This document shows positions 41,274 to 48,315 of a stretch of DNA of 64,000 nt, one piece after another. The stretch is taken from NCBI RefSeq assembly GCF_001308015.1, contig NZ_LGYH01000001.1, positions 396,392 through 460,391 of the forward strand. The letters are read 5' to 3'. The translations under genes and the position numbers were made by a program. Position 1 is the stretch's first letter. Each line of letters opens with the position of its first letter. Under the pieces are notes generated by a model. The model was not told the DNA's origin. It made no database searches and saw only the letters and a program-made list of their open reading frames with translations. The stretch comes from Neisseria sp. 83E34. GTDB taxonomy: Bacteria; Pseudomonadota; Gammaproteobacteria; Burkholderiales; Neisseriaceae.

Positions 41274-41678
41274 CTATCTTAATAAAATAACCTGCCTGCC
41301 AAGTTCATTCAGAATATTTGCCGCTTTTTTGTCGAAAGTGGCAAATTTTTCTGCCCCCAGCTGGCTGCCTATATATTCATTTACCCCGTCTGCAAAATCG
41401 CCGCCATTTTCCATTACTGCCAATCCTGCTTCGATTTCATCTTCCTTCACAACCAAATTGGGAACAGAGACAATGAAGTTTCTTAGCTGATCTACAATCA
41501 TTTTTCGCGGTGTTTTATAAACCCGTAGCAATACCCAAACGGTTTCAATAAGCACGGTAGTAGAAATCATAATTTCATGATTCATTTCAAACAGCTCAAT
41601 GGCTTTTTGTTGTTGCTCAAGATCGTCGCCGACCAATAACCTGATAAGCACATTAGTATCTATTGCTATTGCGCTCAT
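41274..41678 (-). CDS. vapC: VapC-type PIN-domain toxin
   Basis: 134 residues. The acidic residues of the PIN RNase site are visible in IAIDTNVLIRLLVGDD, ISTTVLIETVWVL and GGDFADGVNE...FATFDKKA. Overlaps the antitoxin gene by 4 nt (ATGA). Confidence 0.88.
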   Translation of the reverse strand: MSAIAIDTNVLIRLLVGDDLEQQQKAIELFEMNHEIMISTTVLIETVWVLLRVYKTPRKMIVDQLRNFIVSVPNLVVKEDEIEAGLAVMENGGDFADGVNEYIGSQLGAEKFATFDKKAANILNELGRQVILLR

Positions 41679-41962
41679 TCTTCTTTCTCCAAGCCGATGG
41701 CTCCTTCTGAGGCAGCGGATTCTGCAATAGCTTCATTGATCTGGTCAACAGTTAAATGCGCCCCGGAAACATTTTTCATGCAACCGGCAAAATCACGTAC
41801 TGATTTAATCTTGCCTTCCTTGTGTTTTGCTCTGATTTTTAATTCTCCACCGGGTAATTTGAATACTTCCAACTCGTCTCCGGCACCGATACCCAGATGC
41901 TGTAAATACTCTTTTTTAAACGTTACCTGGCTTTTTGCCGTAACTTTCAATGTGGTTGCCAT
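41675..41962 (-). CDS. vapB: AbrB-type antitoxin of the VapBC pair
   Basis: 95 residues; TLKVTAKSQVTFKKEYLQHLGIGAGDELEVFKLPGGEL is an AbrB/SpoVT DNA-binding domain and the tail (HLTVDQINEAIAESAASEG) the toxin-binding part. AAAGAGGAACC lies before the ATG. The inverted repeat at 41990-42013 is a likely operator. Confidence 0.86.
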   Translation of the reverse strand: MATTLKVTAKSQVTFKKEYLQHLGIGAGDELEVFKLPGGELKIRAKHKEGKIKSVRDFAGCMKNVSGAHLTVDQINEAIAESAASEGAIGLEKEE

Positions 41963-41989
41963 TGTTGGTTCCTCTTTGATTTTACGTCT

Positions 41990-42013
41990 TAAGGTAAGGA
42001 TGATTTTACCTTA
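41990..42013. promoter_or_regulatory. operator-like inverted repeat of vapBC
   Basis: TAAGGTAA and its near-complement TTTACCTTA flank 7 bases, 28 bases upstream of vapB. Confidence 0.55.
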
Positions 42014-42028
42014 CTTTATTTTAATATT

Positions 42029-42250
42029 AAACCAATTTATCCACAACAAACGTGCATATCCCTCTTGCTTTAAAGCCTAACAGGTTATTTCTATTATAAA
42101 AAATTGAATTGCCCAAAAAAACATCACGCCTATGGCGGGTTAAGTTTTATGTAGGGGTCTTTGAGGGGGTATTTGTATAGTGTTTGATCCTTTTGTACAA
42201 AGAATTGTGTACGTTTCGTACATTGTATTTTGTACAATATGTACAAAGAT
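42029..42250. other. candidate replication origin: DnaA box plus 23-bp iterons
   Basis: A consensus DnaA box TTATCCACA (42037-42045, repeat copy 3) is followed by GTAC at 42195, 42209, 42218, 42232 and 42241, spaced 14-9-14-9, that is a 23-bp period with 2.3 units (GTACAAAGAATTGTG, GTACATTGTATTTTG, GTACAAAGAT). Iterons of about 22 bp beside a replication gene are typical of plasmid origins; the Rep-like gene ends at 42441. The stretch 41963-42440 has no other gene. Confidence 0.45.
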
Positions 42251-42351
42251 ATGATTTTAAATAACTTTTTTAAAAAGGTAAAAGAGTGGCCAAATGCTAA
42301 AAAAACAGCTTTCAGACAGGCCTTGGGAGGTTTGGAGCCTGTGCCGTGCAT

Positions 42352-42382
42352 AAAAAAGCGGCTGAAGTAGCACTTCAGCCGA
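42352..42382 (-). terminator. terminator of the Rep-like gene
   Basis: Stem CGGCTGAAGT / ACTTCAGCCG with a 3-nt loop; six T follow on the minus strand. Confidence 0.8.
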
Positions 42383-42440
42383 GTAAAAATAATGGTTTTT
42401 AGGGTTTTGACGGTAAAAAGGCGCAATAAGCCTTCAGACC

Positions 42441-43247
42441 TTATTGCGCTGATTTGGGGATGATACCTGCTGCCTTTAATGCCGCTTTGTGATTCTCGGA
42501 TTGTTCTTTATCCGGCTTTGGGGGCGGGGGTTTATTCTTTTTTTCTGCCAGAGCCCGTTGTTGGGCTTGCATGATTTCTTCATACTCCCGCCGTAGTTTT
42601 TCGTCTGTCTGTTTTTGATTTGCTTGGGAAGAGGGCGAGGATTTATTTAAATCCGATAAGAGAAAACCGTAGCAGCCGGAGGCGATCGCATTTTCCATGA
42701 CTGGTCTAATATCCAAACCTTTATCATGAATGGCTTTAAGCTGCTTGAGTAAAGTCTTCTTGCCTTTAATGGAAACTTTATTGCCTGTATCAATCCGCAT
42801 ATCTAGGAATGCGTGCCACAAATCCAGCGGCACCCAGTTGTCCAAACGGAAGTTGTCGCGGTCTATGATGAATTGGTTTGAGAAGCCTTTGGGGAGTTTC
42901 AATCCGCGTGCCTGGTAGCATTTTTCCAGTAGTTTTTCCCGATTGAGCAGCCAGTGCATTTTACCGTGCACACCGCCACGTCGGTATTGCAGCACACCAA
43001 GCGCCAGTAATCCTTTGCGTGCTTTTTCGTATCCCCGTCGGGTCAGGCCCAATTCTTCTTTTAAATCGGCTGCCGTTTTGTAAAGCCAGCCTTTTCGCTC
43101 GGGCTGCGCATCGTTGACTTGAGACCACCAAAAGAGGTTGCTCAGTAGTGTTGCCGCCTGCAAATTTGAACCGCACATGACAATAAATTCGCTGTGAATG
43201 ACAGAGAATTTGTTGGAAAGATGAGGGCGCAGATCGGCGATGAGCAT
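42441..43247 (-). CDS. phage-O-like or plasmid replication protein
   Basis: 268 residues. The first 100 (IHSEFIVMCGSNLQAATLLSNLFWWSQ...LYKTAADLKEELGLTRRGYEKARKGLLALGVLQYRRGG) form a winged-helix pattern seen in initiator-type replication proteins; the end is a Lys/Pro/Gln-rich tail. A truncated second start of the same kind lies at 44003, next to a Cro-like gene, the order known from phage cro-O regions. Replication role is inferred. Confidence 0.58.
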   Translation of the reverse strand: MLIADLRPHLSNKFSVIHSEFIVMCGSNLQAATLLSNLFWWSQVNDAQPERKGWLYKTAADLKEELGLTRRGYEKARKGLLALGVLQYRRGGVHGKMHWLLNREKLLEKCYQARGLKLPKGFSNQFIIDRDNFRLDNWVPLDLWHAFLDMRIDTGNKVSIKGKKTLLKQLKAIHDKGLDIRPVMENAIASGCYGFLLSDLNKSSPSSQANQKQTDEKLRREYEEIMQAQQRALAEKKNKPPPPKPDKEQSENHKAALKAAGIIPKSAQ

Positions 43248-43277
43248 TTAATGGTTTCCGTTTAACGTTATGCGTTA

Positions 43278-43283
43278 TATAAT
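43278..43283 (+). promoter_or_regulatory. -10 box of higBA, possibly leaderless
   Basis: TATAAT ends 6 bases before the higB ATG at 43290, so the transcript would begin at or very near the start codon. No Shine-Dalgarno is visible. The -35 match is poor. Confidence 0.45.
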
Positions 43284-43289
43284 ATATCC

Positions 43290-43568
43290 ATGATTCAAAC
43301 TTTTAACTGCAAACACACCGAGCAGCTGTTCCAAGGTCGCTGCCCATTGAAATTCAGGGCTATCCGAAAGACAGCGGAGCGCAAACTGCAAATGTTGGAT
43401 TCTGCCGTTACTGTGGATTTTCTGCGCTCCCCGCCCGGTAACAGACTTGAAGCACTCAAAGGCAGCCGTACCGGACAGTTCAGCATCCGTATCAATGACC
43501 AATGGTGGGTTTGCTTCCGTTTTGAAAACGGCCATGCCTACGATGTGGAAATTGTCGATTACCATTAA
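43290..43568 (+). CDS. higB: HigB/RelE-type toxin
   Basis: 92 residues (IQTFNCKHTEQLFQGRCPLKFRAIRKTAERKLQMLDSA...LRSPPGNRLEALKGSRTGQFSIRINDQWWVCFRFENGHAYDVEIVDYH), the classic HigB pattern with toxin first. A ribosome-dependent mRNase by family. It is followed by higA after 9 bases. Confidence 0.9.
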   Translation: MIQTFNCKHTEQLFQGRCPLKFRAIRKTAERKLQMLDSAVTVDFLRSPPGNRLEALKGSRTGQFSIRINDQWWVCFRFENGHAYDVEIVDYH

Positions 43569-43577
43569 GGAGCCACC

Positions 43578-43871
43578 ATGAATAACCAAATGAGACCCAT
43601 ACACCCCGGCGAAATTTTGCGTGAAGAGTATTTGATTCCGCTGGGTATAACGGCCAATGCCCTGTCTATTGCCCTGCATGTTCCCGCACCGCGCATCAAC
43701 GACATCGTGCGCGAAAAGCGGGGCATCAGTCCCGATACGGCCTTGCGGCTTGCCCGCTATTTCGGAGGCGATGCACAAAGCTGGCTGAACCTGCAAAATG
43801 CCTATGACCTGAAAACGGCAGAGCAGTCCCTGAAACAGGAGATCGAACACATCATTCCGATGCAGGTATAA
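43578..43871 (+). CDS. higA: HigA antitoxin
   Basis: 97 residues with MRPIHPGEILREEYLIPLGITANALSIALHVPAPRINDIVREKRGISPDTALRLARYFG, the XRE-type HigA domain. GGAGCC lies before the ATG; the ATG at 43587 is an alternative. A terminator follows at 43897-43922. Confidence 0.92.
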   Translation: MNNQMRPIHPGEILREEYLIPLGITANALSIALHVPAPRINDIVREKRGISPDTALRLARYFGGDAQSWLNLQNAYDLKTAEQSLKQEIEHIIPMQV

Positions 43872-43896
43872 ACAGCCGGAACAATCGCCATACAAC

Positions 43897-43922
43897 GGAG
43901 CCGTAACAGGCTCTGTTTTTTT
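43897..43922 (+). terminator. terminator of higBA
   Basis: GGAGCC and GGCTCT with a 6-nt loop, then GTTTTTTT. Confidence 0.75.
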
Positions 43923-44003
43923 ATGTGCGTATAGGGGCATAAACTCGTCATAGATTTGGACGAATTTTTCGATTAGGTGTGGGCGCGGGTCAGAGATAAG
44001 CAT
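43917..44003 (-). pseudogene. N-terminal remnant of a second Rep-like gene
   Basis: The frame starts MLISDPRPHLIEKFVQIYDEF, matching the start of the Rep-like protein at 43247 (MLIADLRPHLSNKFSVIHSEF), and after about 28 codons runs antisense into the higBA cassette. The cassette evidently separated this start from its gene. Confidence 0.65.
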
Positions 44004-44019
44004 TTGGTTTTTTTAATGA

Positions 44020-44223
44020 CTATGCTTTAAATTTTCGAATTTTCTCTATCTGATATAGGCGCGGATTTATTTTTACTTTTCCACCCGTCAGTATTTGAAT
44101 TCTGTACGCTTGCTTTTCCGGAACAACCTCCTGCCATTGTGTTACCGCAGACGGACTAATTCCCAAAGCTCTAGCAACAGCAATTTTCGTACCATAAAAA
44201 GCAATAACATCTTTAGTTAGCAT
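44020..44223 (-). CDS. Cro-like phage repressor
   Basis: 67 residues (LTKDVIAFYGTKIAVARALGISPSAVTQWQEVVPEKQAYRIQILTGGKV), a Cro/YdaS-type helix-turn-helix protein. Divergent from the CI-like gene with three operators between them. Probably first gene of an original cro-rep operon. Confidence 0.8.
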   Translation of the reverse strand: MLTKDVIAFYGTKIAVARALGISPSAVTQWQEVVPEKQAYRIQILTGGKVKINPRLYQIEKIRKFKA

Positions 44224-44241
44224 AATGAAATATTCTCTTTT

Positions 44242-44304
44242 TTAAGTTCTCTTAAAGTATAGATGTAAAGAATACTTAAATCAACATGGGTTAAGATAAC
44301 TTAA
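44242..44304. promoter_or_regulatory. three CI/Cro-type operators
   Basis: 14-bp near-palindromes: TTAAGTTCTCTTAA (44242-44255), TAAAGAATACTTAA (44266-44279) and TTAAGATAACTTAA (44291-44304), spaced 24-25 bases apart between the divergent cro- and cI-like genes. Consensus TTAAGTTaTCTTAA on either strand. The same sequence recurs at 45894-45941. Confidence 0.75.
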
Positions 44305-44334
44305 AGCTAAAATAATTCTGAGAAGAGGTTCCTT

Positions 44335-44973
44335 GTGCAAGCAAATACAATCGGAGAGCGTATCCGAAAAATGAGGAAAGACATGAATCTGACCCAACAA
44401 GATTTAGCCAAAAGGCTAAAAGATGTGTCTCATGTTGCAATCTCTCAGTGGGAATCAAATACCACAAAACCTAATGCAGAGAATTTGTATGACCTCTCAA
44501 CTCTCTTCGGCTGCGATTTGGGTTGGTTGTTGAAAGGAATTGAAAGTGAAGCGAGTAATGCAAACTTCATTTCTGAAATTTCTTCTGAAAAAATTCCCAT
44601 TCTTAACTATAAAGATGTTTATAAAATTAATGAGGATTCTCCTTTTATATCAACAACAGGAGAATTCATCATGACTGACATCAAGAGTTCAAAACTTACC
44701 TTTGCCTTGAAACTCGAGGGAGACTCAATGGCAAATGATTTTTTAAATGGTGACATCATCATCATTGACCCAATGGAAAAACCCGAGCCGGGAGAGTTCG
44801 TATTGGCAGTCGTAGGTGAGGATGTCTTATTTAGAAAATACCGTGTTGACAATCTTGGGCAATTTTCTCTTCAGCCCCTTAATCCTGATTACCCTGTAAT
44901 TTCATCAAATGATACGGAAATTCGAATTATTGGAATTTTGGTTGAACACAGAATTTATAGGAGAAAACGATAA
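44335..44973 (+). CDS. CI/LexA-like phage repressor (S24 domain)
   Basis: 212 residues from GTG 44335 (AAGAGG upstream). XRE helix-turn-helix at 8-62 (NLTQQDLAKRLKDVSHVAISQWES), linker, then an S24 peptidase-like domain with LEGDSMANDFLNGD (Ser131). The usual Ala-Gly cleavage pair is not seen where the catalytic domain starts (PILNYKDVYKI), and the position of the catalytic Lys reads Arg (DVLFRKYR). It may therefore be a repressor that is lifted by an antirepressor rather than by RecA-driven self-cleavage. Confidence 0.85.
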   Translation: MQANTIGERIRKMRKDMNLTQQDLAKRLKDVSHVAISQWESNTTKPNAENLYDLSTLFGCDLGWLLKGIESEASNANFISEISSEKIPILNYKDVYKINEDSPFISTTGEFIMTDIKSSKLTFALKLEGDSMANDFLNGDIIIIDPMEKPEPGEFVLAVVGEDVLFRKYRVDNLGQFSLQPLNPDYPVISSNDTEIRIIGILVEHRIYRRKR

Positions 44974-44975
44974 GA

Positions 44976-45005
44976 AAGGCCGTCTGAAAATTTTCAGACG
45001 GCCTT
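44976..45005. terminator. AG-dialect uptake palindrome, bidirectional terminator
   Basis: A perfect 30-nt palindrome with AGGCCGTCTGAA in both directions, between two convergent genes. Confidence 0.9.
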
Positions 45006-45018
45006 AGTTAAAATTAAA

Positions 45019-45393
45019 TTAAGCCCTTATCAGTACGTCTGCGGAAATACCGAGCTTGTAATGAATCCTGCGGATCATCGCCAGCGTCAGCGGGCGTTTG
45101 CCATTGAACACTTCATAAACCCGGTTAGGCTTGCCGATAATGTCTTCCATATCTTTAATTTCCAAACCTAACTGTTCCATGCGGAATTTTATCGCTTCAA
45201 TCGGCTCAGGTGGTTCAATGGGATAGTGGGCAGACTCGTAAATATTGACCAAATCTGCCAATACTTCAAAATAATCGGCTTCTTCTTGTGTTGCATTGTC
45301 AGGATTGCTGTCAAAAAATGCCCCTAAGAGCTTTAACGCATCTTGATAATCAGCTTCTGCTCTTAATGGTTTAATTTTAGGAAGTTTGGTCAT
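45019..45393 (-). CDS. higA: HigA-type antitoxin
   Basis: 124 residues: an acidic N-terminal half (ADYQDALKLLGAFFDSNPDNATQEEADYFEVLADLV) and a C-terminal XRE-like domain (PIEAIKFRMEQLGLEIKDMEDIIGKPNRVYEVFNGKRPLTLAMIRRIHYKLGI), the layout of HigA2-type antitoxins. AAAGGAA favours the ATG at 45393 over the longer frame. It follows higB by 16 bases. Confidence 0.88.
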   Translation of the reverse strand: MTKLPKIKPLRAEADYQDALKLLGAFFDSNPDNATQEEADYFEVLADLVNIYESAHYPIEPPEPIEAIKFRMEQLGLEIKDMEDIIGKPNRVYEVFNGKRPLTLAMIRRIHYKLGISADVLIRA

Positions 45394-45409
45394 TTGAGTT
45401 CCTTTCATT

Positions 45410-45709
45410 TCATAACTCAATGGTTTCTGCATCTATTTCGTCATACTGTTTATGAGTACCGACGAATTTTATATACACATACTGGGCAGAAAACCAAAAC
45501 GAAGCAATCAGCCTGTAATTATTGCCTTTTATATTAAAAACAACACGGTTGTTTTTCAAAATGCTCGCGCTTCTAAACTGTTGTTTAATATCGTGCATAT
45601 CTTGCCACTGGGCTTTTTTGATTTCGTCGTACCAAGCTTTCAACGGCTGCTCCGTCTCGGGGTATTTTGTCCAAAACTCTCTTAACGTTGAAACGGAAAT
45701 AACTTTCAT
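45410..45709 (-). CDS. higB: HigB toxin (mRNA interferase type)
   Basis: 99 residues: MKVISVSTLREFWTKYPETEQPLKAWYDEIKKAQWQDMHDIKQQF and YRLIASFWFSAQYVYIKFVGTHKQYDEIDAETI are the signature of the HigB family. The ATG at 45709 is chosen because the open frame upstream crosses the promoter. Confidence 0.93.
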   Translation of the reverse strand: MKVISVSTLREFWTKYPETEQPLKAWYDEIKKAQWQDMHDIKQQFRSASILKNNRVVFNIKGNNYRLIASFWFSAQYVYIKFVGTHKQYDEIDAETIEL

Positions 45710-45738
45710 GAAAAAACCTGTCATTCTGTGACACCTGA

Positions 45739-45767
45739 ACAATAGTCCCATAATGGGATTTTGTCAA
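45739..45767 (-). promoter_or_regulatory. promoter and operator of the second higBA
   Basis: On the minus strand TTGACA (45762-45767) and TATTGT (45739-45744) are separated by 17 bases, and the spacer holds the perfect palindrome TCCCATTATGGGA (45746-45758), a likely HigA operator. Confidence 0.75.
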
Positions 45768-45780
45768 TTCTATAATTGTA

Positions 45781-45816
45781 AAAAGGCCGCCTGAAAATTT
45801 TCAGACGGCCTTTTTG
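45781..45816. terminator. uptake-sequence hairpin
   Basis: AAAAGGCCGCCTGAAAA and TTTTCAGACGGCCTTTTT with one mismatch. Confidence 0.8.
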
Positions 45817-45893
45817 TACCTATCAAATCAACTTCTTTCTGCTAGATGGAAATAAAATAAAAATGTTTATTTTCAATTTGATATATTTTAAAT

Positions 45894-45941
45894 TTAAGAT
45901 AACTTTAATTGGTACTTGTATATAAATTTAAGTTATCTTAA
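45894..45941 (+). promoter_or_regulatory. two CI/Cro-type operators in front of a structured leader
   Basis: TTAAGATAACTTTA (45894-45907) and TTAAGTTATCTTAA (45928-45941). The second is identical to the operator at 44291-44304 read on the other strand. CTTGTA and TAAAAT with an 18-base spacer overlap the second site, so a promoter there would be under CI/Cro control. Confidence 0.65.
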
Positions 45942-45965
45942 AATAACTCAAACAGTAAACCAAAG

Positions 45966-45977
45966 CTCTTTAACAAC
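45966..45977 (+). promoter_or_regulatory. boxA antitermination motif
   Basis: GCTCTTTAACAA is the same 12 bases as the boxA in the rRNA leader at 63980-63991 and matches the boxA consensus bound by NusB/NusE. It lies about 25 bases after the promoter-like site. Confidence 0.65.
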
Positions 45978-45994
45978 TTGATTACGAAGCAACC

Positions 45995-46440
45995 GGCCTT
46001 CGGAGCCGTCTAAGTCTTCATGCTTATTATTGACTGAAATGTGCAGACATCACTAAAACTTTGGACGGCAGGCGTAGAAAAGGCTTCGAGCCTTTGGGTA
46101 AGCAAAACCGCCTAAACGGTGGGAGTACAAACGGTTGCTGGCGGCATTCAACACGCCACCAAAAGAAAAGCCGCGCATCCGGGTAGCGCAATGGCGTCCG
46201 GTAACAGGCGGCTGTTGAACGTATTTGACAATCGGGGCGTATCCCCGATGCGGAGCGATAATCTACGGACAAGCTCCAAACTACATACTGATTTTTTGAG
46301 GCTGCCTCTTGGCGGGCAGATTCAGGGCGTTTTACTGCCCTTTAGTGTGCCGATAACGCACACGCTTTATAAGACGGTCTCGCACACCGTCTTAGGTCTG
46401 TACCCAGACCCAAGCCCGTTTGTAAAAGCGGGCTTCCGTG
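45995..46440 (+). ncRNA. chain of hairpins, candidate structured RNA
   Basis: At least nine short stems follow each other, among them AAAGGCT/AGCCTTT (46079-46095), ATCGGGG/CCCCGAT (46231-46249), AGGGC/GCCCT (46324-46341), GTGTGC/GCACAC (46345-46363), AAGACGGT/ACCGTCTT (46371-46393), GGTCTG/CAGACC (46395-46410) and AAGCCCG/CGGGCTT (46412-46435). None has a T-tract. Frames through the region have no Shine-Dalgarno and no recognisable product. With operators and boxA in front it looks like a regulated untranslated RNA. Confidence 0.55.
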
Positions 46441-46594
46441 TGGGTATTTTACACCGAATTTTTGAGAAAGTAACAAAAGTTATTTTTATGACGGTTTAAT
46501 TGAGCCTGATAAATAAATTTGCAAACCCATTGATTTTTATAAATATGATATGATTTAACCGATACAGGCATTTGATTTTAAGGAGGAATGAACA

Positions 46595-47029
46595 ATGTCG
46601 ACTTCTTATGAAACCGACTTCGCCGCATGGGCTGCCGAGCAGGCAGGGCTGTTGCGGGCGGGGTTGGTAAACAATATTGATTTTAGAAACTTGGCCGAGG
46701 AAATCGAGGATATGGGCAAAAGCGAACAGCGGGCTTTAGAAAGCCGTTTGCAGGTTTTAATCTGCCATCTGCTGAAATGGAAGTTTCAGCCTGAACGGCA
46801 GGGTAATTCTTGGAAAGCAACCATTAAAGAGCAACGGCTTAAGATTAAAAGGCTTCTTGCTGAATCCCCCAGCTTGAAAAGCAGGTTGGAAGATAGTGAA
46901 TTTTGTTCAGACGTATGGTCATACGGCGTGGCTGCTGCATTACGGGAAACCGAGTTGGAAAGCACCTTCCCCGAACAGGCGATTTGGAGTATGGCCGACA
47001 TCTTAAATGACGAGTTTATGCCCGAATAA
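46595..47029 (+). CDS. DUF29 family protein
   Basis: 144 residues: YETDFAAWAAEQAGLLRAGLVNNIDFRNLAEEIEDMGKSEQRALESRLQVLICHLLKWKFQPERQG is the DUF29 pattern, common on mobile elements and in cyanobacteria; function unknown. AAGGAGG precedes the ATG. First coding gene after the structured leader. Confidence 0.9.
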   Translation: MSTSYETDFAAWAAEQAGLLRAGLVNNIDFRNLAEEIEDMGKSEQRALESRLQVLICHLLKWKFQPERQGNSWKATIKEQRLKIKRLLAESPSLKSRLEDSEFCSDVWSYGVAAALRETELESTFPEQAIWSMADILNDEFMPE

Positions 47030-47050
47030 TTCAGACGGTCGCAATATTGA

Positions 47051-47084
47051 AAAGCCCGCTTATATTAATAAGCGGGCTTTGATT
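47051..47084 (+). terminator. terminator-like hairpin before an RBS
   Basis: 13-bp stem AAAGCCCGCTTAT / ATAAGCGGGCTTT with a 4-nt loop and GATTTT; GGAGG of the next gene follows after about 17 bases. Confidence 0.8.
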
Positions 47085-47113
47085 TTGGGAAACGGATAGC
47101 GGAGGTTTGAAAT

Positions 47114-47407
47114 ATGAAAGAGGAAATCAGAATATTGAGAGACAAAGCCGACGAGATCACGGCATTCTACGAACAGAAAGTTGACAGCTATCTTGCATTG
47201 GGCGAAGAAGGTTTTAATTTGAACAGTGAAAATGTGAATGAAAGCATTGTTCTCGCTGGAACAGCTAATCGTTATCGCCATAAGTTCGCGTGGTATTTAA
47301 ACGATTCCCCGCTAATTGAAGAGTGCGGGATTGATATTGAGAAAGAAGCTGCTGATTTCAAAGCGCAGTTCGCAGCTTTTTTTGAACAGACTTCTCCGGC
47401 CGTCTAA
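47114..47407 (+). CDS. hypothetical protein
   Basis: 97 residues, acidic, largely helical (EEIRILRDKADEITAFYEQKVDSYLALGEEGF), GGAGG 8 nt before the ATG. Unknown family. Ends in a degenerate uptake sequence (GGCCGTCTAAA). Confidence 0.58.
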   Translation: MKEEIRILRDKADEITAFYEQKVDSYLALGEEGFNLNSENVNESIVLAGTANRYRHKFAWYLNDSPLIEECGIDIEKEAADFKAQFAAFFEQTSPAV

Positions 47408-47665
47408 ACATTCAAGACGGCCTCACCATAACGGAGGTTGGGGCTGAATCCCGTTCGGCAGGGAGGATGCAGCAAGCGGCTCGGGTGTGGCCTCCTTATG
47501 TTTTTTAGCACACCACAGTTCGCCTGTGGCAGGGCGTTAACGCATCAATCAGCCTTTGAGAGTTCGACCTGCTCCGGCCGAAAGGGGGTGGGAAGACGCT
47601 TACAGACCTCGCGATACCGGTTCGGGCGGGTGGAAGGCCCGCTTTATTAATTAAGGATTTTCCGT
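47408..47665 (+). other. gene-free, GC-rich structured stretch
   Basis: Contains stems such as CCACAG/CTGTGG (about 47513-47529) and GCGGG/CCCGC near 47626-47642 and purine-rich G-tracts; a 70-codon frame at 47438 lacks a Shine-Dalgarno. It sits between two small genes of one direction, so it would be transcribed as an untranslated spacer. No RNA family recognised. Confidence 0.45.
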
Positions 47666-48016
47666 ATGAGATATATCCAATACACACCTGATGAAGTGGA
47701 AGTTTTAATGTCCTGCCTGTTGCTTGCACGGGAAGCGTTTACGCTTATCCGAAATTTAGGTTTGGGGCGTTTGGGACTGTATGACCTTGATAATCCGTCA
47801 CTTGATGCACTATCAGAAGAAACGGTGCGTCAGAATCTGAATATTGCGGGGCAATTGGCCGAAGCGATGCACCATCTTCCTGTGGATAAAGACAGTGTGA
47901 ATGATTTGGAATGTATGCTGCTCCATATGGAGCAGTTTTTATCGAAGAATCCGCCGCTTGAGGAACAGTACCGCTTGCGGGTTTTTTCAGACGGAATTAA
48001 AGAATCAATTTCCTGA
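47666..48016 (+). CDS. hypothetical protein
   Basis: 116 residues (RYIQYTPDEVEVLMSCLLLAREAFTLIRNLGLG...), helical, no signal peptide, AAGGA before the ATG. Unknown family. Confidence 0.55.
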   Translation: MRYIQYTPDEVEVLMSCLLLAREAFTLIRNLGLGRLGLYDLDNPSLDALSEETVRQNLNIAGQLAEAMHHLPVDKDSVNDLECMLLHMEQFLSKNPPLEEQYRLRVFSDGIKESIS

Positions 48017-48064
48017 TACTGCCTTTTCGACACGGTATATTGGGAAAGCAAAGGTAATTTAAAT

Positions 48065-48280
48065 ATGTTCGATTTAGACGATGAGGTGAGATTAGCCGTA
48101 ATCCTCATTCCTATGCTGATATATTGTCTAATTGCATTTTACGATAGGGTTGGGTTCGATCATAAATTTTTTTCTTTACTAGGAGTTGTATGTTTTTACT
48201 GGTGGATAATATCTGAAATTATTATTTATACGCTCATCATGATAGGCTCCTGTGATGGTTGCATCTCATGGTTTAAGTGA
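48065..48280 (+). CDS. small membrane protein
   Basis: 71 residues with two hydrophobic segments (about 10-25 and 36-62) and a cysteine near the end (GSCDGCISW). The weak AAAGG is 10 nt upstream. Unknown. Confidence 0.45.
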   Translation: MFDLDDEVRLAVILIPMLIYCLIAFYDRVGFDHKFFSLLGVVCFYWWIISEIIIYTLIMIGSCDGCISWFK

Positions 48281-48315
48281 CGGGTATTCCTGCATTTCCA
48301 ATTCGGCGGGGAATT

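Noticed and set aside
43275..44003. 242-codon minus-strand frame over higBA
   Set aside because: Apart from its first 28 codons (Rep remnant) it is the antisense of a clear higBA pair.
46119..46499. 126-codon open frame across the hairpin chain
   Set aside because: No ribosome binding site, no recognisable protein pattern, and it runs through consecutive inverted repeats; better explained as untranslated RNA.
47438..47650. 70-codon frame in the GC-rich spacer
   Set aside because: No ribosome site and unusual residue composition rich in Gly, Arg and Cys; more likely non-coding.
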